A stretch of DNA of 64,000 nucleotides. Origin: Rhodoplanes tepidamans. GTDB taxonomy: Bacteria; Pseudomonadota; Alphaproteobacteria; Rhizobiales; Xanthobacteraceae. The notes beneath the pieces were generated by a model, which worked only from the letters and a program-made list of their open reading frames with translations, was not told where the DNA came from and ran no database searches. How positions within the stretch are numbered: the stretch's first letter is position 1; each line of letters starts with the position of its first letter. Positions 38,694-47,690 of the stretch are shown piece after piece. The stretch spans positions 62,001 to 126,000 of the forward strand of contig NZ_JAUSUJ010000005.1 of NCBI RefSeq assembly GCF_030813915.1, read 5' to 3'. The translations under genes and the position numbers were made by a program.

Positions 38694-39662
38694 TCAGGCC
38701 GGCGTCCAGGCCTCGTCGACCCAGCCGCGGATGATGTAATTGGCGATCGCGATCGGTGGCGGCGCCGAGAGGCCGCCGGCGTGCCGGCCGGCCAGCATTG
38801 CGGCGACCTCGTCGCGGGAAAACCAGCGTAAATCCTCGAGTTCGGTACGGTCGATCACGAGCGCGGTGTCGAGCACCTCGGTCACGCAGCCGATCATCAG
38901 CGACATCGGGAACGGCCACGGCTGCGAGGCGACGTAGTGCACGCGCCCGCAGCGGATCCCGGCCTCCTCCAGGGTCTCCCGCCGCACCGCCTCCTCGACG
39001 TTCTCGCCGGGCTCGACGAAGCCGGCGAGGCACGACCACATGCCGGGTGCGAAACGCGCCTGGCGCCCGAGCAGGCAGCGGTCGCCGTCGACCGCGAGCA
39101 TGATGACCACCGGGTCGGTGCGCGGGAAATGCTCGGCCCCGCAGGCCGGGCAGGAGCGCCGCCAGCCCGCCTGGTCGGGCCGCGAGGGCTGGCCGCAGAC
39201 CGAGCAGAAGCGGTGGCGGGCGTGCCAGAGGAGCAGCGCCTTGGCTTCGGCGAGCGGCGCGAGGTGCTCGGCCGCGACCAGTCCCTGGACTGCGATGGAG
39301 CGCAGATCCGTCACCATCAGATCGGGGCGCGCCGCCAGCGCCTCGAGCGCGGCCGGATCGAGCCCCACCCCGAACCGCCCGGCGCGTCCCGCCGGGGTGA
39401 CGGCGGCGGCGTGGCCGAGCCACACCGTCTCCCGGACCGGGCCGAGCGCCGCTGCCTCGCCGAGGTCGAACAGCGGGTCCGCGCGCGGGTCGCCGCGCCG
39501 CATGACCACCAGATCGCCGGCCGTCACATAGGCGCGGGCGGCCGGGTCCGCCGCACAGGCGGCGAGCCGGTCCGGATCGTGCCGGACGACGGGATCGCGA
39601 TCGAGAAGGCTGCCGGTGTAGCCGAGCCGGGGACGATCGTCGGGAACAGGGGGGGTCAGCAT
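38694..39662 (-). CDS. nudC: NAD(+)/NADH pyrophosphatase (decapping) NudC
   Basis: Hydrolyses NAD(H) and removes the NAD cap of RNA. The 322-residue protein has an N-terminal NUDIX-like domain, a four-Cys zinc ribbon (CSVCGQPSRPDQAGWRRSCP, then ACG), the Nudix box GFVEPGENVEEAVRRETLEE followed by AGI, and the diagnostic SQPWPFPMS motif 16 residues later. ATG 39662 is the start homologous to other family members; the upstream in-frame codons overlap the HIT gene. It starts eight bases after the HIT stop. Confidence 0.95.
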   Translation of the reverse strand: MLTPPVPDDRPRLGYTGSLLDRDPVVRHDPDRLAACAADPAARAYVTAGDLVVMRRGDPRADPLFDLGEAAALGPVRETVWLGHAAAVTPAGRAGRFGVGLDPAALEALAARPDLMVTDLRSIAVQGLVAAEHLAPLAEAKALLLWHARHRFCSVCGQPSRPDQAGWRRSCPACGAEHFPRTDPVVIMLAVDGDRCLLGRQARFAPGMWSCLAGFVEPGENVEEAVRRETLEEAGIRCGRVHYVASQPWPFPMSLMIGCVTEVLDTALVIDRTELEDLRWFSRDEVAAMLAGRHAGGLSAPPPIAIANYIIRGWVDEAWTPA

Positions 39663-39669
39663 GGCGGCA

Positions 39670-40116
39670 CTAAAAGGCGGGGCCCTGGTCGGACGCAAGC
39701 CAAATCCGCTTCCGCAGCGCCCGGATGAAGGCCTCGACCTCGCGCGGATCGTGGGCGACCGGCGCCACCGCGCCCCACACCGGCCGCGGCCAGGCGGCGT
39801 CGCTGGTCCGGCGGGCGATCACGTGGACGTGGAGCTGCGGCACCACGTTGCCGAGCGCCGCGATGTTGAGCTTGTCGCACTCGGTGACCGCCTTGAGGGC
39901 ACGGCCGACCCGGGCGATCTCGGTCATCAGCTGCGCCTGCTCGACCTCGTCGAGGTCGATGATCTCGGCGACGCCGGGCCGGCGCGGCACCAGGAGGAGC
40001 CAGGGATAATTGGCGTCCTGGATGACCAGGACCCGGCTGAGCGGCAGATCGCCGATATTGATCGTGTCCTTGGCGAGCTGCGGGTGCAGCGACCAGGCGG
40101 CGGACGGCTCGGGCAT
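39670..40116 (-). CDS. HIT-family nucleotide hydrolase/transferase
   Basis: A 148-residue histidine-triad superfamily protein. The motif region reads VVPQLHVHVIARR, so the classic HxHxH is QLHVHVI with two His; this variant is usual for the alphaproteobacterial HIT branch. The RVLVIQDANYPWLLLVPRRP strand is typical. The substrate is unknown, and ATG 40116 begins the conserved domain. It is divergent from the SRP RNA and dnaX, and co-oriented with nudC. Confidence 0.88.
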   Translation of the reverse strand: MPEPSAAWSLHPQLAKDTINIGDLPLSRVLVIQDANYPWLLLVPRRPGVAEIIDLDEVEQAQLMTEIARVGRALKAVTECDKLNIAALGNVVPQLHVHVIARRTSDAAWPRPVWGAVAPVAHDPREVEAFIRALRKRIWLASDQGPAF

Positions 40117-40205
40117 GGCGGGACTCGGGGCGGGAATCGGTCGCCGCGACCCTACCATGCCGGCCGCCGAGGCGCTTGCAATCGGGGCCGGTCCCGTCGA
40201 TATAG

Positions 40206-40307
40206 GGGGCGGGAGGTTGGCGGTGGACGAGCCACTCGCCAACCGGGTCAGGTCCGGAAGGAAGCAGCCCTAACGAGCCCCGGTTCGGGTCGCTTGTCAG
40301 CCTCCCA
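40206..40307 (+). ncRNA. ffs: Signal recognition particle RNA (4.5S, small bacterial type)
   Basis: About 100 nt with the universally conserved domain IV loop GGTCAGGTCCGGAAGGAAGC followed by AGCCCTAACGAG at 40246-40276. The ends GGGAGG (40211-40216) and CCTCCC (40301-40306) pair to close the helix. Position directly before dnaX is a classical arrangement. It forms the SRP with Ffh for cotranslational membrane targeting. Confidence 0.96.
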
Positions 40308-40360
40308 CTGAATTCCCTGGATTTGCGCACCCCGATCGCGCTGCGAGGCCCGGCCGAGCG

Positions 40361-42397
40361 ATGGACGACGCCGAGACAACCGGGCTTGTGCCGGCCACCG
40401 GGCCGGCCGAACCGGCAGCGCCCGGGCTGTTCCCCGCCCCACCCGCCTCCGCCGGCCAGACCGCCCCCCAGGCGCTGCCCGCCGAGCCGGCCGGCGCCTA
40501 CCGGGTGCTCGCGCGGAAATACCGCCCCTCCACGTTCGAGGACCTGATCGGCCAGGACGCCATGGTCCGGACGATCTCGAATGCGTTCGAGACCGGTCGC
40601 ATTCCCCAGGCCTGGATCCTCACCGGGGTGCGCGGGGTCGGCAAGACGACCACGGCCCGCATCCTCGCCCGCGCTCTCAACTATGCGCTTCCCGACGGCT
40701 CGATCACCGGCCCGACCATCCACATGCCGGTGCTCGGCACGCACTGCGCCGCCATCATGGAGAGCCGGCATTTCGACGTGATCGAGATGGACGCGGCGTC
40801 CCACAACGGCGTCGACGACATCCGCCAGATCAACGACGCGATCCGCTACGCCCCGGTCTCGGCCCGCTACAAGGTCTACATCCTCGACGAGGTCCACATG
40901 CTCTCCACGGCGGCGTTCAACGCCGTCCTGAAGACCCTGGAGGAGCCCCCGCCGCACGCCAAGTTCGTGTTCGCGACGACCGAGATCCGCAAGGTCCCGA
41001 TCACGGTGCTGTCGCGCTGCCAGCGTTTCGACCTGCGCCGCCTGGATGCCGAGCTCCTCGGCAGCCATCTCGGCAACATCGCCGCCAAGGAGGGGGTCAC
41101 GGTCGAGCCGGAGGCGCTCGCCCTGATCGCCCGCGCGGCCGAAGGCTCGGTGCGTGATTCGCTGTCGCTGCTCGACCAGGCGATCGCCCATGCGGGCGGA
41201 GGATCGAGCGGCGGGGCCGGCGGCACCGTCGACGCCGCCGGCGTGCGCGCCATGCTCGGGCTCGCCGACCGCAGCCGGGTCATCGACCTGTTCGAGACGC
41301 TGATGAAGGGCGACATCGCCGGCGCGCTGACCGAGCTGCGCGACCAGTACGACAGCGGCGCCGACCCGGTGACGGTGCTGGAGGATCTCGCCGAGCTCAC
41401 CCATTTCGTCACCCGCGTGAAGGTGGTGCCGTCGGTCGCCGACGACCGGGCGCTGTCGGAGGCGGAGCGCACCCGCGGCCGGGCGCTCGCCACGGCGCTG
41501 TCCATGCGGGTGCTGTCGCGCACCTGGCAGATGCTGCTCAAGGGCCTCGCCGAGGTGGAGGCGGCCTCCAAGCCGATCGCCGCCGCCGAGATGGTGCTGG
41601 TCCGCATCGCCTATGCGGCCGACCTGCCGACCCCCGACGAGGTGATCCGCTCGCTCGGATCGTCGACCGGTGCCGACGCGCCGGCGGGCGGCAACGGCGG
41701 CTCCCGCGGTGCCGCACCCGCCGGTCCCGCCCCGAGTGGCGAGCGGACGATGCGGCCGGCCCTCGACCGGCCGGCCCCGGCCGGTCCGGAGCGCCCCGCC
41801 TTCGCGGGCGGACGGGCCCCCGCGGCGGCGGAGCCGCGCGCGCTCGCCCAGCCCGGCGCCAAGCCCGCCGCCATGCCCGCCGCCGGCCCGGTCCCCGACG
41901 CCGCGCCCCTGGTCGGCAGCTTCGAGGAGCTGGCGGCACTCGCCGGAACCCGGCGCGACATCCAGCTCAAGACCGTGCTGGAGCGCGACGTCCGGCTGGT
42001 GCGGTTCGAGGACGGGCACCTGGAGATCGCGCTCGAGCCGAATACCTCCAGGGCGGCCATCGGCGACCTGTCGCGCCGGCTCGGCGACCTCACCGGCCGC
42101 CGCTGGATGGTGGTGGTCTCCTCCGAGCCCGGCCAGCCGACCCTGCGCTCGCAGCAGCAGGCGCGCGAGGCCGAGGTGAAGCGCGGCGTGCTGGCCGACC
42201 CGCTGGTGCAGCGGGTGCTGGAGCGGTTTCCCGGCGCCGAGGTCGTCCAGGTGCGCCGGCGCGAGACCGAGGCCGAGGCGCCGGCGGCGTTGCCCCCCGT
42301 CCCGGAGCCCGACGACGACGGCGAGATCCCGCCGGTCTGGGACGAAAGCGCCTACGGCGCCCACGGCCTGCCCGACGATCTCGACGACGATTTCTGA
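40361..42397 (+). CDS. dnaX: DNA polymerase III subunits gamma and tau
   Basis: Clamp-loader ATPase, 678 residues. Walker A is TGVRGVGKTTTARILARAL; DEVHMLSTAAFNAVLKTLEE holds Walker B and the sensor 1 region; LSRCQRFDLRRLDAELL follows. The zinc-binding module found in E. coli is reduced to one Cys (GTHCAAIMESRH), as in many alphaproteobacteria. A long Ala/Pro/Gly-rich linker separates the ATPase core from the C-terminal polymerase-binding domain. No slippery frameshift site was seen. The first 45 residues are Pro/Ala-rich and the start may be further in. Confidence 0.96.
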   Translation: MDDAETTGLVPATGPAEPAAPGLFPAPPASAGQTAPQALPAEPAGAYRVLARKYRPSTFEDLIGQDAMVRTISNAFETGRIPQAWILTGVRGVGKTTTARILARALNYALPDGSITGPTIHMPVLGTHCAAIMESRHFDVIEMDAASHNGVDDIRQINDAIRYAPVSARYKVYILDEVHMLSTAAFNAVLKTLEEPPPHAKFVFATTEIRKVPITVLSRCQRFDLRRLDAELLGSHLGNIAAKEGVTVEPEALALIARAAEGSVRDSLSLLDQAIAHAGGGSSGGAGGTVDAAGVRAMLGLADRSRVIDLFETLMKGDIAGALTELRDQYDSGADPVTVLEDLAELTHFVTRVKVVPSVADDRALSEAERTRGRALATALSMRVLSRTWQMLLKGLAEVEAASKPIAAAEMVLVRIAYAADLPTPDEVIRSLGSSTGADAPAGGNGGSRGAAPAGPAPSGERTMRPALDRPAPAGPERPAFAGGRAPAAAEPRALAQPGAKPAAMPAAGPVPDAAPLVGSFEELAALAGTRRDIQLKTVLERDVRLVRFEDGHLEIALEPNTSRAAIGDLSRRLGDLTGRRWMVVVSSEPGQPTLRSQQQAREAEVKRGVLADPLVQRVLERFPGAEVVQVRRRETEAEAPAALPPVPEPDDDGEIPPVWDESAYGAHGLPDDLDDDF

Positions 42398-42421
42398 ACC
42401 CGGTCCGATCAGGTAGTGTCG

Positions 42422-42435
42422 CGACAACGTTGTCG
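42422..42435. promoter_or_regulatory. Perfect 14-bp palindrome between dnaX and ebfC
   Basis: CGACAACGTTGTCG is a perfect dyad in the 123-base gap between dnaX and ebfC. It could be an operator or a short terminator stem; no T-run follows. No regulator can be named. Confidence 0.35.
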
Positions 42436-42520
42436 TACGACCGACCGGTGATCCTGGCGGCCCACGACCCACCGAACTCGAACCGCGGGCCTTCTCCCGC
42501 TCCATTTCACGAGGCGATCC

Positions 42521-42841
42521 ATGGCGAATTTCCTGGGCCTGATGAAGCAGGCCGCCGAGCTCAAGGGCAAGATGGAGACGCTCCAGGCCGAGCTCGAGCA
42601 GATCGAGGTCGAAGGGTCCTCGGGCGGCGGTCTGGTCGCCGTCACGGTGACGCCCAAGGGCGAGCTCAAGAAGCTGAAGATCGACTCCTCGCTGATGAAG
42701 CCCGAGGAGACCGAGGTTCTCGAGGACCTGATCGTCGCCGCCCATGCCGACGCCAAGCGCAAGGCCGACGCGCTGCTCGCCGAGAAGATGCAGGCGCTCA
42801 CCGGCGGTCTGCCGATCCCGCCCGGCATGAAGCTGTTCTGA
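42521..42841 (+). CDS. YbaB/EbfC nucleoid-associated protein
   Basis: A 106-residue DNA-binding protein of the YbaB/EbfC family. The pattern [20 protein letters not shown] (helix 1), [20 protein letters not shown] (strands) and the long C-terminal helix up to PPGMKLF is typical. The dnaX-ebfC-recR order is strongly conserved across bacteria. Confidence 0.95.
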   Translation: MANFLGLMKQAAELKGKMETLQAELEQIEVEGSSGGGLVAVTVTPKGELKKLKIDSSLMKPEETEVLEDLIVAAHADAKRKADALLAEKMQALTGGLPIPPGMKLF

Positions 42842-42856
42842 GGCCCGTCTCGCCTC

Positions 42857-42948
42857 CGTCATGGCCGGGCTCGTCCCGGCCATCCACGTCTTTTGTTGCC
42901 GCGAAGCTCGAGGTCCGTGGATGGCCGGCAAACGGCGGGCCATGACGG
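42857..42948. repeat. Inverted repeat (family E) between ebfC and recR
   Basis: CGTCATGGCCGGGCTCGTCC continues to CGGCCATCCACG, mirrored about 35 bases later by CGTGGATGGCCGGC..GGGCCATGACG. It forms a long imperfect hairpin of the kind frequent in Rhizobiales intergenic DNA. It separates recR from ebfC transcriptionally only if it terminates, which is not clear. Confidence 0.7.
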
Positions 42949-42987
42949 CTCGGCGGGCATGACGGCTCGAGAAATGCGACATCCCTC

Positions 42988-43587
42988 ATGAGCGCCGGTC
43001 CCGAGATCGAGCGGCTGATCCAGCTTCTCGCCAAGCTGCCGGGCCTAGGCCCGCGCTCCGCGCGGCGGGCGGCCCTGCATCTCGTCAAGAAGCGCGACCT
43101 CCTGATGGCGCCGCTCGCGTCGGCCCTGCAGGCCGCCATGGACACCATCACGGTGTGCCGGGTGTGCGGCAATCTGGACAGCAAGAACCCCTGCACGGTG
43201 TGCAGCGATCCGCGGCGCGATCCCGCCATGATCGTCGTGGTGGCCGACGTCGCCGATCTGTGGGCGCTGGAACGCGCCAAGGCCGTCAACGCCCGCTATC
43301 ACGTGCTGGGCGGCACGCTGTCGCCGCTCGACGGCGTCGGCCCGGACGACCTCGCCATCGCCTCGCTGGTGACGCGGGCGCACGATCCCGCCGTCAAGGA
43401 GGTGATCCTCGCCCTCAACGCGACGGTCGATGGTCAGACCACGGCGCACTACGTCACCGACCTGCTGGCCGACGCCGGCGTCAAGGTGACGGGCCTCGCC
43501 CACGGCGTGCCGGTCGGCGGCGAGCTCGACTATCTCGACGAGGGCACGCTGACCACGGCGATCCGCAGCCGCACCAGCATGGGATGA
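42988..43587 (+). CDS. recR: Recombination mediator protein RecR
   Basis: A 199-residue RecFOR pathway protein that helps load RecA at gaps. The helix-hairpin-helix [20 protein letters not shown], the zinc finger [16 protein letters not shown], and the Toprim domain ([51 protein letters not shown]) are all visible. Length and order are normal. Confidence 0.97.
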   Translation: MSAGPEIERLIQLLAKLPGLGPRSARRAALHLVKKRDLLMAPLASALQAAMDTITVCRVCGNLDSKNPCTVCSDPRRDPAMIVVVADVADLWALERAKAVNARYHVLGGTLSPLDGVGPDDLAIASLVTRAHDPAVKEVILALNATVDGQTTAHYVTDLLADAGVKVTGLAHGVPVGGELDYLDEGTLTTAIRSRTSMG

Positions 43588-43612
43588 GGGGGGGCGGCCG
43601 CGGCTTTAACCG

Positions 43613-43715
43613 GTCATTCCGGGGCGGCGCGCAGCGCCGAACCCGGAATCCAACCTCAGATGCGGAGCTTGCCGCTGGATTCCGGGTTCGCGGCTTCGCC
43701 GCGCCCCGGAATGAC
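43613..43715. repeat. Long inverted repeat (family B) after recR
   Basis: GTCATTCCGGGGCGGCGCGC..CGAACCCGGAATCCA on the left is mirrored by TGGATTCCGGGTTCGCGGCT..CGCGCCCCGGAATGAC on the right, with a core of about 20 bases. The whole forms a cruciform-capable element of about 100 bp. The copy at 45642 has the same plan. It lies between the convergent recR and tctC-like genes and could terminate both. Confidence 0.8.
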
Positions 43716-43741
43716 GGCAAACTGATCAAGCGGAATCGTCC

Positions 43742-44722
43742 TCACTCCACCTGGACGCCGCTCGCCTTGATCGGGGCGGCCCATTTCTCGATCTCGCTGT
43801 TCACGAACTTGGCGAGATATTCGGGCGTCATCCGGTCGGGCGAGACGACGACGGCACCGAGCGCGGCGAGGCGCTCCTGCACCCAGGGGGTCTTCATGGT
43901 GTCGACCAGAGCGGCGTTGAGCTTGTCGACGATCGCCTTCGGGGCGTTCTTGGGCAGGAAGATCGCGTTCCAGGTATAGGCCTCGACCTTGGTCCCCTCC
44001 TCGGTCGCCGACGAGAGGTTGGGCAGCGCCGGCGAGCGGTCCTTGGTCAGGATGGCGATCGGCTTCACGGCACCGCCGTCGATCTGCGGCTTGGCGGTCG
44101 AGATCATGTCGCACAGATAGTCGACGCGCCCGCCCTGGAGGTCCTGCATGGCCGGACCAGTGCCGCGATAGGGCACGTGGGTGACCGGCAGGCCGGCGGC
44201 ACTGTTGAACACCACGCAGGCGAGATGCGAGGCGGACCCGGCGCCCGCCGAGGCGAACGTCATCTTGCCGGCATTGGCCTTGGTGTAGGCGACGAAGTCC
44301 TTGAAGTCCTTGACCGGCAGATCCTTGCGGATGACCAGCACGATCGGCACGTCGGCGAGCAGCGCCACCGGCGTGAAGTCACCCTCGGCGTTGTACAATG
44401 GGCGCTTGTAGAGCGTCTGGTTCTGGGCGTGGGTGCCGACCGTGCCGAGCACCATGGTGTAGCCGTCCGCGGGAGCGTTGGCCACGCGCAGGCTGCCGTT
44501 GCCGCCGCCGGCACCGCCGACATTCTCCACCACCACCTGCTGGCCGAGCACCTCGCCCAGCCGCTGTGCGACGATTCGTCCGAGCACGTCGGTCGGCCCG
44601 CCCGCCGCGAAGGGGATCACCATGGTGAGCGGGCGGCTCGGATACTCCTGGGCGGACGCGAGCGCCGGTACGGCGAGCGCGATCGCCGCCGAGACCAGCA
44701 GCTTGAGCGCGGCACGGAACAT
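43742..44722 (-). CDS. Tripartite tricarboxylate transporter-type (TctC/Bug) substrate-binding protein
   Basis: A 326-residue periplasmic binding protein of the Bug/TctC family. A Sec signal is cleaved after ALASA, then the family opening EYPSRPLTMVIPFAAGGPTD, VVENVGGAGGGNGSLRVANA, GTVGTHAQNQTLYKRP and HVPYRGTGPAMQDLQGGRVD appear. An AAGGAGG ribosome binding site supports the ATG at 44722. No TctA/TctB permease genes are adjacent, so it is an orphan receptor. It is divergent from an aspartate-dehydrogenase-like gene, and the pair may share a substrate. Confidence 0.93.
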   Translation of the reverse strand: MFRAALKLLVSAAIALAVPALASAQEYPSRPLTMVIPFAAGGPTDVLGRIVAQRLGEVLGQQVVVENVGGAGGGNGSLRVANAPADGYTMVLGTVGTHAQNQTLYKRPLYNAEGDFTPVALLADVPIVLVIRKDLPVKDFKDFVAYTKANAGKMTFASAGAGSASHLACVVFNSAAGLPVTHVPYRGTGPAMQDLQGGRVDYLCDMISTAKPQIDGGAVKPIAILTKDRSPALPNLSSATEEGTKVEAYTWNAIFLPKNAPKAIVDKLNAALVDTMKTPWVQERLAALGAVVVSPDRMTPEYLAKFVNSEIEKWAAPIKASGVQVE

Positions 44723-44828
44723 CGGTTCCTCCTTGTTTGATCGGAGCGTTCGATTATGAAAAATAATGCCGTCAGAACGGTCCAGGGCCGGTAAGGTTGC
44801 AGGAAATCCGACCAACGGGAAGGCGAAA

Positions 44829-45635
44829 ATGGTGCCGATGCGGATCGGAATCGCGGGCCTCGGCGCCATCGGGCGGACAGTCGCCCGGGCCCTCGCCGAC
44901 GGCATGCCGGGGCTGGAGCTCGCCTGCATCGCGGTTCGCGATCACGGCAAGGCGCGGGCCTGGCTGGAAAGCCAGAGCATCCCCTGCCCGATCGTCAAGC
45001 TGGAGGCGATGCCGTCCCACGCCGACCTGGTGGTGGAGTGCGCGCCGGCCAGCGTGCTGGACGACATCTGCCGGCCGATGCTGTCGGCCCGCAAGAAGGT
45101 CATGGTGCTGAGCGCCGGCGCCCTGCTGCCGCGCCCCGAGCTGATCGAGCTCGCCCGGCACAAGGGCGGCCAGATCATCGTGCCCACCGGCGCGCTGATC
45201 GGTCTCGACGCCGTGACGGCGGCCGCTCAGGGGACCATCCACTCCGTCCGCATGGTGACCCGCAAGCCGCCGCGCGGCCTCGCCGGCGCGCCCTGGCTGG
45301 TCGAGCACGGGATCTCGGTCGAACACCTCGCCGAACCGCTGCGGGTGTTCGCCGGCTCCGCCCGCGCGGCGGCGCAGGGCTTTCCGGCCAATGTGAACGT
45401 GGTGGCGGCGCTGGCGCTGGCCGGCATCGGGCCGGACCGCACGACGATCGAGATCTGGGCCGATCCGGGCGTCGCGCGCAACTGCCACACCATCGAGGTC
45501 GATTCCGATTCGGCCAGGTTCTCGATGTCGATCGAGAACATCCCGTCGGAGAACCCGCGCACCGGCCGGATCACGGCGCTCTCGGTGCTCGCCGCGCTCG
45601 CCAAGCAGCGCGCGCCCCTGCGGGTGGGAACGTAA
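44829..45635 (+). CDS. L-aspartate dehydrogenase-like oxidoreductase (DUF108 family)
   Basis: A 268-residue NAD(P)-dependent dehydrogenase. The Rossmann motif IGIAGLGAIGRTVARAL is at the N-terminus, VVECAPASVL follows, and the C-terminal DUF108 domain has PANVNVVAALALAGIGPDRT and ARNCHTIEVDSDSARFSMSI, where the His is conserved. Family members oxidise aspartate to iminoaspartate for NAD synthesis or catabolism. Two ATGs (44829, 44838) are possible; the first has GGGAAGG upstream. It is divergent from the TctC-like gene. Confidence 0.87.
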   Translation: MVPMRIGIAGLGAIGRTVARALADGMPGLELACIAVRDHGKARAWLESQSIPCPIVKLEAMPSHADLVVECAPASVLDDICRPMLSARKKVMVLSAGALLPRPELIELARHKGGQIIVPTGALIGLDAVTAAAQGTIHSVRMVTRKPPRGLAGAPWLVEHGISVEHLAEPLRVFAGSARAAAQGFPANVNVVAALALAGIGPDRTTIEIWADPGVARNCHTIEVDSDSARFSMSIENIPSENPRTGRITALSVLAALAKQRAPLRVGT

Positions 45636-45641
45636 AGTTAC

Positions 45642-45751
45642 GGTCATTCCGGGGGCACGGCGAAGCCGCGAACCCGGAATCCAGCCCAGAACTCCGAAGC
45701 CACCGCCGGATTCCGGGTTCGCGAGCCTGCGGCTCGCGCCCCGGGATGACG
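45642..45751. repeat. Long inverted repeat (family B), second copy
   Basis: GGTCATTCCGGGGGCACGGC..CGAACCCGGAATCCAGC is mirrored by CCGGATTCCGGGTTCGCGAG..CGCGCCCCGGGATGACGG. The plan and length are the same as the copy at 43613, but the tips of the arms differ. It lies between the convergent aspartate-dehydrogenase-like and efp genes. Confidence 0.8.
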
Positions 45752-45756
45752 GATCC

Positions 45757-46323
45757 TCAATCCTTCGCCCGCTCCACATAGGTGCCGTCGGCGGTCGACA
45801 CCACGATGCGGGTGCCGACGCCGACATGGGGGGGCACGCCGGTGCGCAGGCCGTTCGACAGCACCGCCGGCTTGTAGGACGACGACGCGGTCTGGCCCTT
45901 CATGGCCGGCTCGGTCTCGACCACCTCGAGCACGACGCGCTGCGGCAGCTCGAGGCCGACCACCACGCCCTCGTGCACCGACAACTTGCACTTCATCTCC
46001 GGCTGCAGATACACGGCGAGGTCGCCGACCACGTCCTCGGCCGCGGCGACCTGGTCGTAGCTCTCCATGTTCATGAAGTGGAAGCCGTCGCCGTCCTGGT
46101 AGAGGTACTGGTACTCGCGCTCCTCGACATGGGCGCGCTCGACCTGGTCGGTCGTCTTGTAGCGCTGCGACGACTTCACCCCGTCGGAGAGGCGGCGCAT
46201 GTCGAGCTGGGTCACCGGGGTGCCCTTGCCGGGGTGGATGTTCTCGGCGCTCAGAATGACGTAGAGCCTCCCCTCGAGATCGACGATGTTGCCCTTGCGG
46301 AGCGAGCTGGCGATGACCTTCAC
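45757..46323 (-). CDS. efp: Translation elongation factor P
   Basis: EF-P relieves ribosome stalling at polyproline. The 188-residue protein shows the KOW-like N-domain with the modifiable lysine K33 in [10 protein letters not shown], followed by [20 protein letters not shown], and two OB domains ([38 protein letters not shown]). The start is GTG 46323, preceded by GAGGA; the ATG further upstream in frame is not homologous. The genes for EpmA and EpmB, which beta-lysylate this lysine, are divergent and adjacent. Confidence 0.96.
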   Translation of the reverse strand: MKVIASSLRKGNIVDLEGRLYVILSAENIHPGKGTPVTQLDMRRLSDGVKSSQRYKTTDQVERAHVEEREYQYLYQDGDGFHFMNMESYDQVAAAEDVVGDLAVYLQPEMKCKLSVHEGVVVGLELPQRVVLEVVETEPAMKGQTASSSYKPAVLSNGLRTGVPPHVGVGTRIVVSTADGTYVERAKD

Positions 46324-46534
46324 GTGCGTAAATCCTCGTTGCGGGGGCGCCGGGGCGCCAGCGGGGAGCGGCGACGGAACCCGGGAACCGGCGGTTTCGC
46401 GTGCAACATACTGATCCTTTGGCGCTTCGCCAGTGGTTTTCGGCACCCCCCGGCGTCGGCCGGGCGGATCGGGCGGGAGCCGGGCGGGCGAAAATTCGGT
46501 CGAAACGTCAATGCCTCCGGACCGCGCTCCGGCC

Positions 46535-47575
46535 ATGACCGCGGCCTCCCCCTGGTGGACGCCGCACGTCCATGCGGACCGCCGCCCGCTCCTGCTCGCC
46601 CGCAACCGCATCGCGGCGCGGGTGCGGGCATGGTTCGAGGCGGACGATTTCGTCGAGGTCGACCCCGCGGCGCTGCAGGTGTCGCCCGGCAACGAGGCGC
46701 ATCTGCACGCCTTCGCGACCGAGGCGGTCGGCCCCGACGCCAGCCGGCGCCCGCTCTTCCTTCACACGTCGCCCGAGTTCGCCTGCAAGAAGCTCCTGGC
46801 CGCCGGCGAGCCGCGGCTGTTCGCCTTCGGCCATGTGTTCCGCAACCGCGAGCGCGGCGCCCTGCACCACCCCGAGTTCACCATGCTGGAGTGGTACCGG
46901 ACCGGGGCGCCCTGGACGGGCGTGATGGACGACTGTCTCGCCCTGCTGGCGCTCGCCTGCGAGACCACCGGGGTGCACCGGGTGACCTTCCGGGGGGCCG
47001 AGGCCGACCCGTTCGCGGCGCCCGAGCGCATGACGGTCGCCGAGGCATTCTCCCGCTTCGCCGGAATCGACCTTCTCGCCACCGTTTCGGTTACCGACAC
47101 AGACCGCGACGCCCTGATGGCGGCCGCGACCGCCGCCGGCATCCGGACCGCCGCGGACGACACCTGGTCGGACGTGTTCAGCCGCGTGCTGGTCGAGCGC
47201 ATCGAGCCGCGGCTCGGGATCGGCCGGCCGACCCTGCTCACCGAGTATCCGGTGGCCGAGGCGGCGCTGGCTCGGCCGGCCGGGCACGATCCACGCGTCG
47301 CGGAACGCTTCGAGCTCTATGTCTGCCGGGTCGAGCTCGCCAACGGCTTCGGCGAGCTGACCGACCCGGCCGAGCAGCGCCGCCGCTTCGAGGCCGAGAT
47401 GGCCGAGAAGGCCCGCGTCTACGGCGAGCGCTACCCGATCGACGGCGATTTCCTGGCCGCCCTGGAGATCATGCCCGAGGCGTCGGGCTGCGCGCTCGGC
47501 TTCGACCGGCTGGTAATGCTGGCGACGGGCGCGCCCCGTGTCGACGCCGTGATCTGGACACCCGTGGCGGGGTGA
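46535..47575 (+). CDS. epmA: EF-P--(R)-beta-lysine ligase (EpmA/PoxA/GenX)
   Basis: A truncated class II lysyl-tRNA synthetase paralogue that attaches (R)-beta-lysine to the EF-P lysine. About 346 residues with class II motif 2 ([20 protein letters not shown], then MLEWYR) and motif 3 ([16 protein letters not shown]), and no anticodon-binding domain. ATG 46535 (MTAASPWW) is preferred; an in-frame ATG 24 bases earlier is possible. Divergent from efp and followed by epmB, it makes a complete modification module. Confidence 0.93.
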   Translation: MTAASPWWTPHVHADRRPLLLARNRIAARVRAWFEADDFVEVDPAALQVSPGNEAHLHAFATEAVGPDASRRPLFLHTSPEFACKKLLAAGEPRLFAFGHVFRNRERGALHHPEFTMLEWYRTGAPWTGVMDDCLALLALACETTGVHRVTFRGAEADPFAAPERMTVAEAFSRFAGIDLLATVSVTDTDRDALMAAATAAGIRTAADDTWSDVFSRVLVERIEPRLGIGRPTLLTEYPVAEAALARPAGHDPRVAERFELYVCRVELANGFGELTDPAEQRRRFEAEMAEKARVYGERYPIDGDFLAALEIMPEASGCALGFDRLVMLATGAPRVDAVIWTPVAG

Positions 47576-47587
47576 CACGCCCGACCT

Positions 47588-47611
47588 TCACCTCTCCCCG
47601 CGCGGCGGGGA
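47588..47611. repeat. Palindromic repeat fragment (family A end)
   Basis: CCTCTCCCCGCGCGGCGGGG with AGG forms the terminal hairpin of the family A elements, here as a single end between epmA and epmB. Confidence 0.5.
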
Positions 47612-47690
47612 GGGCGTCGAGGCCCTGCCAAGGCCACGGCCTTGTAGCCGCCATCGCTGCGGCGTATCGCTGGAGCCCGAAAGGCCCCCG

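Noticed and set aside
40361-42397. Programmed frameshift for gamma/tau in dnaX
   Set aside because: No A-rich slippery heptamer or adjacent pseudoknot was seen in this GC-rich gene.
39656-42982. A 1108-codon open frame on the minus strand opposite dnaX, and similar long frames such as 3063-5252, 11206-13518, 13371-15530 and 18630-20519
   Set aside because: These are antisense shadows caused by high GC and third-position bias. They run over well-supported genes, have Arg/Gly/Ala/Val/His/Asp-rich low-information translations, and lack ribosome binding sites.
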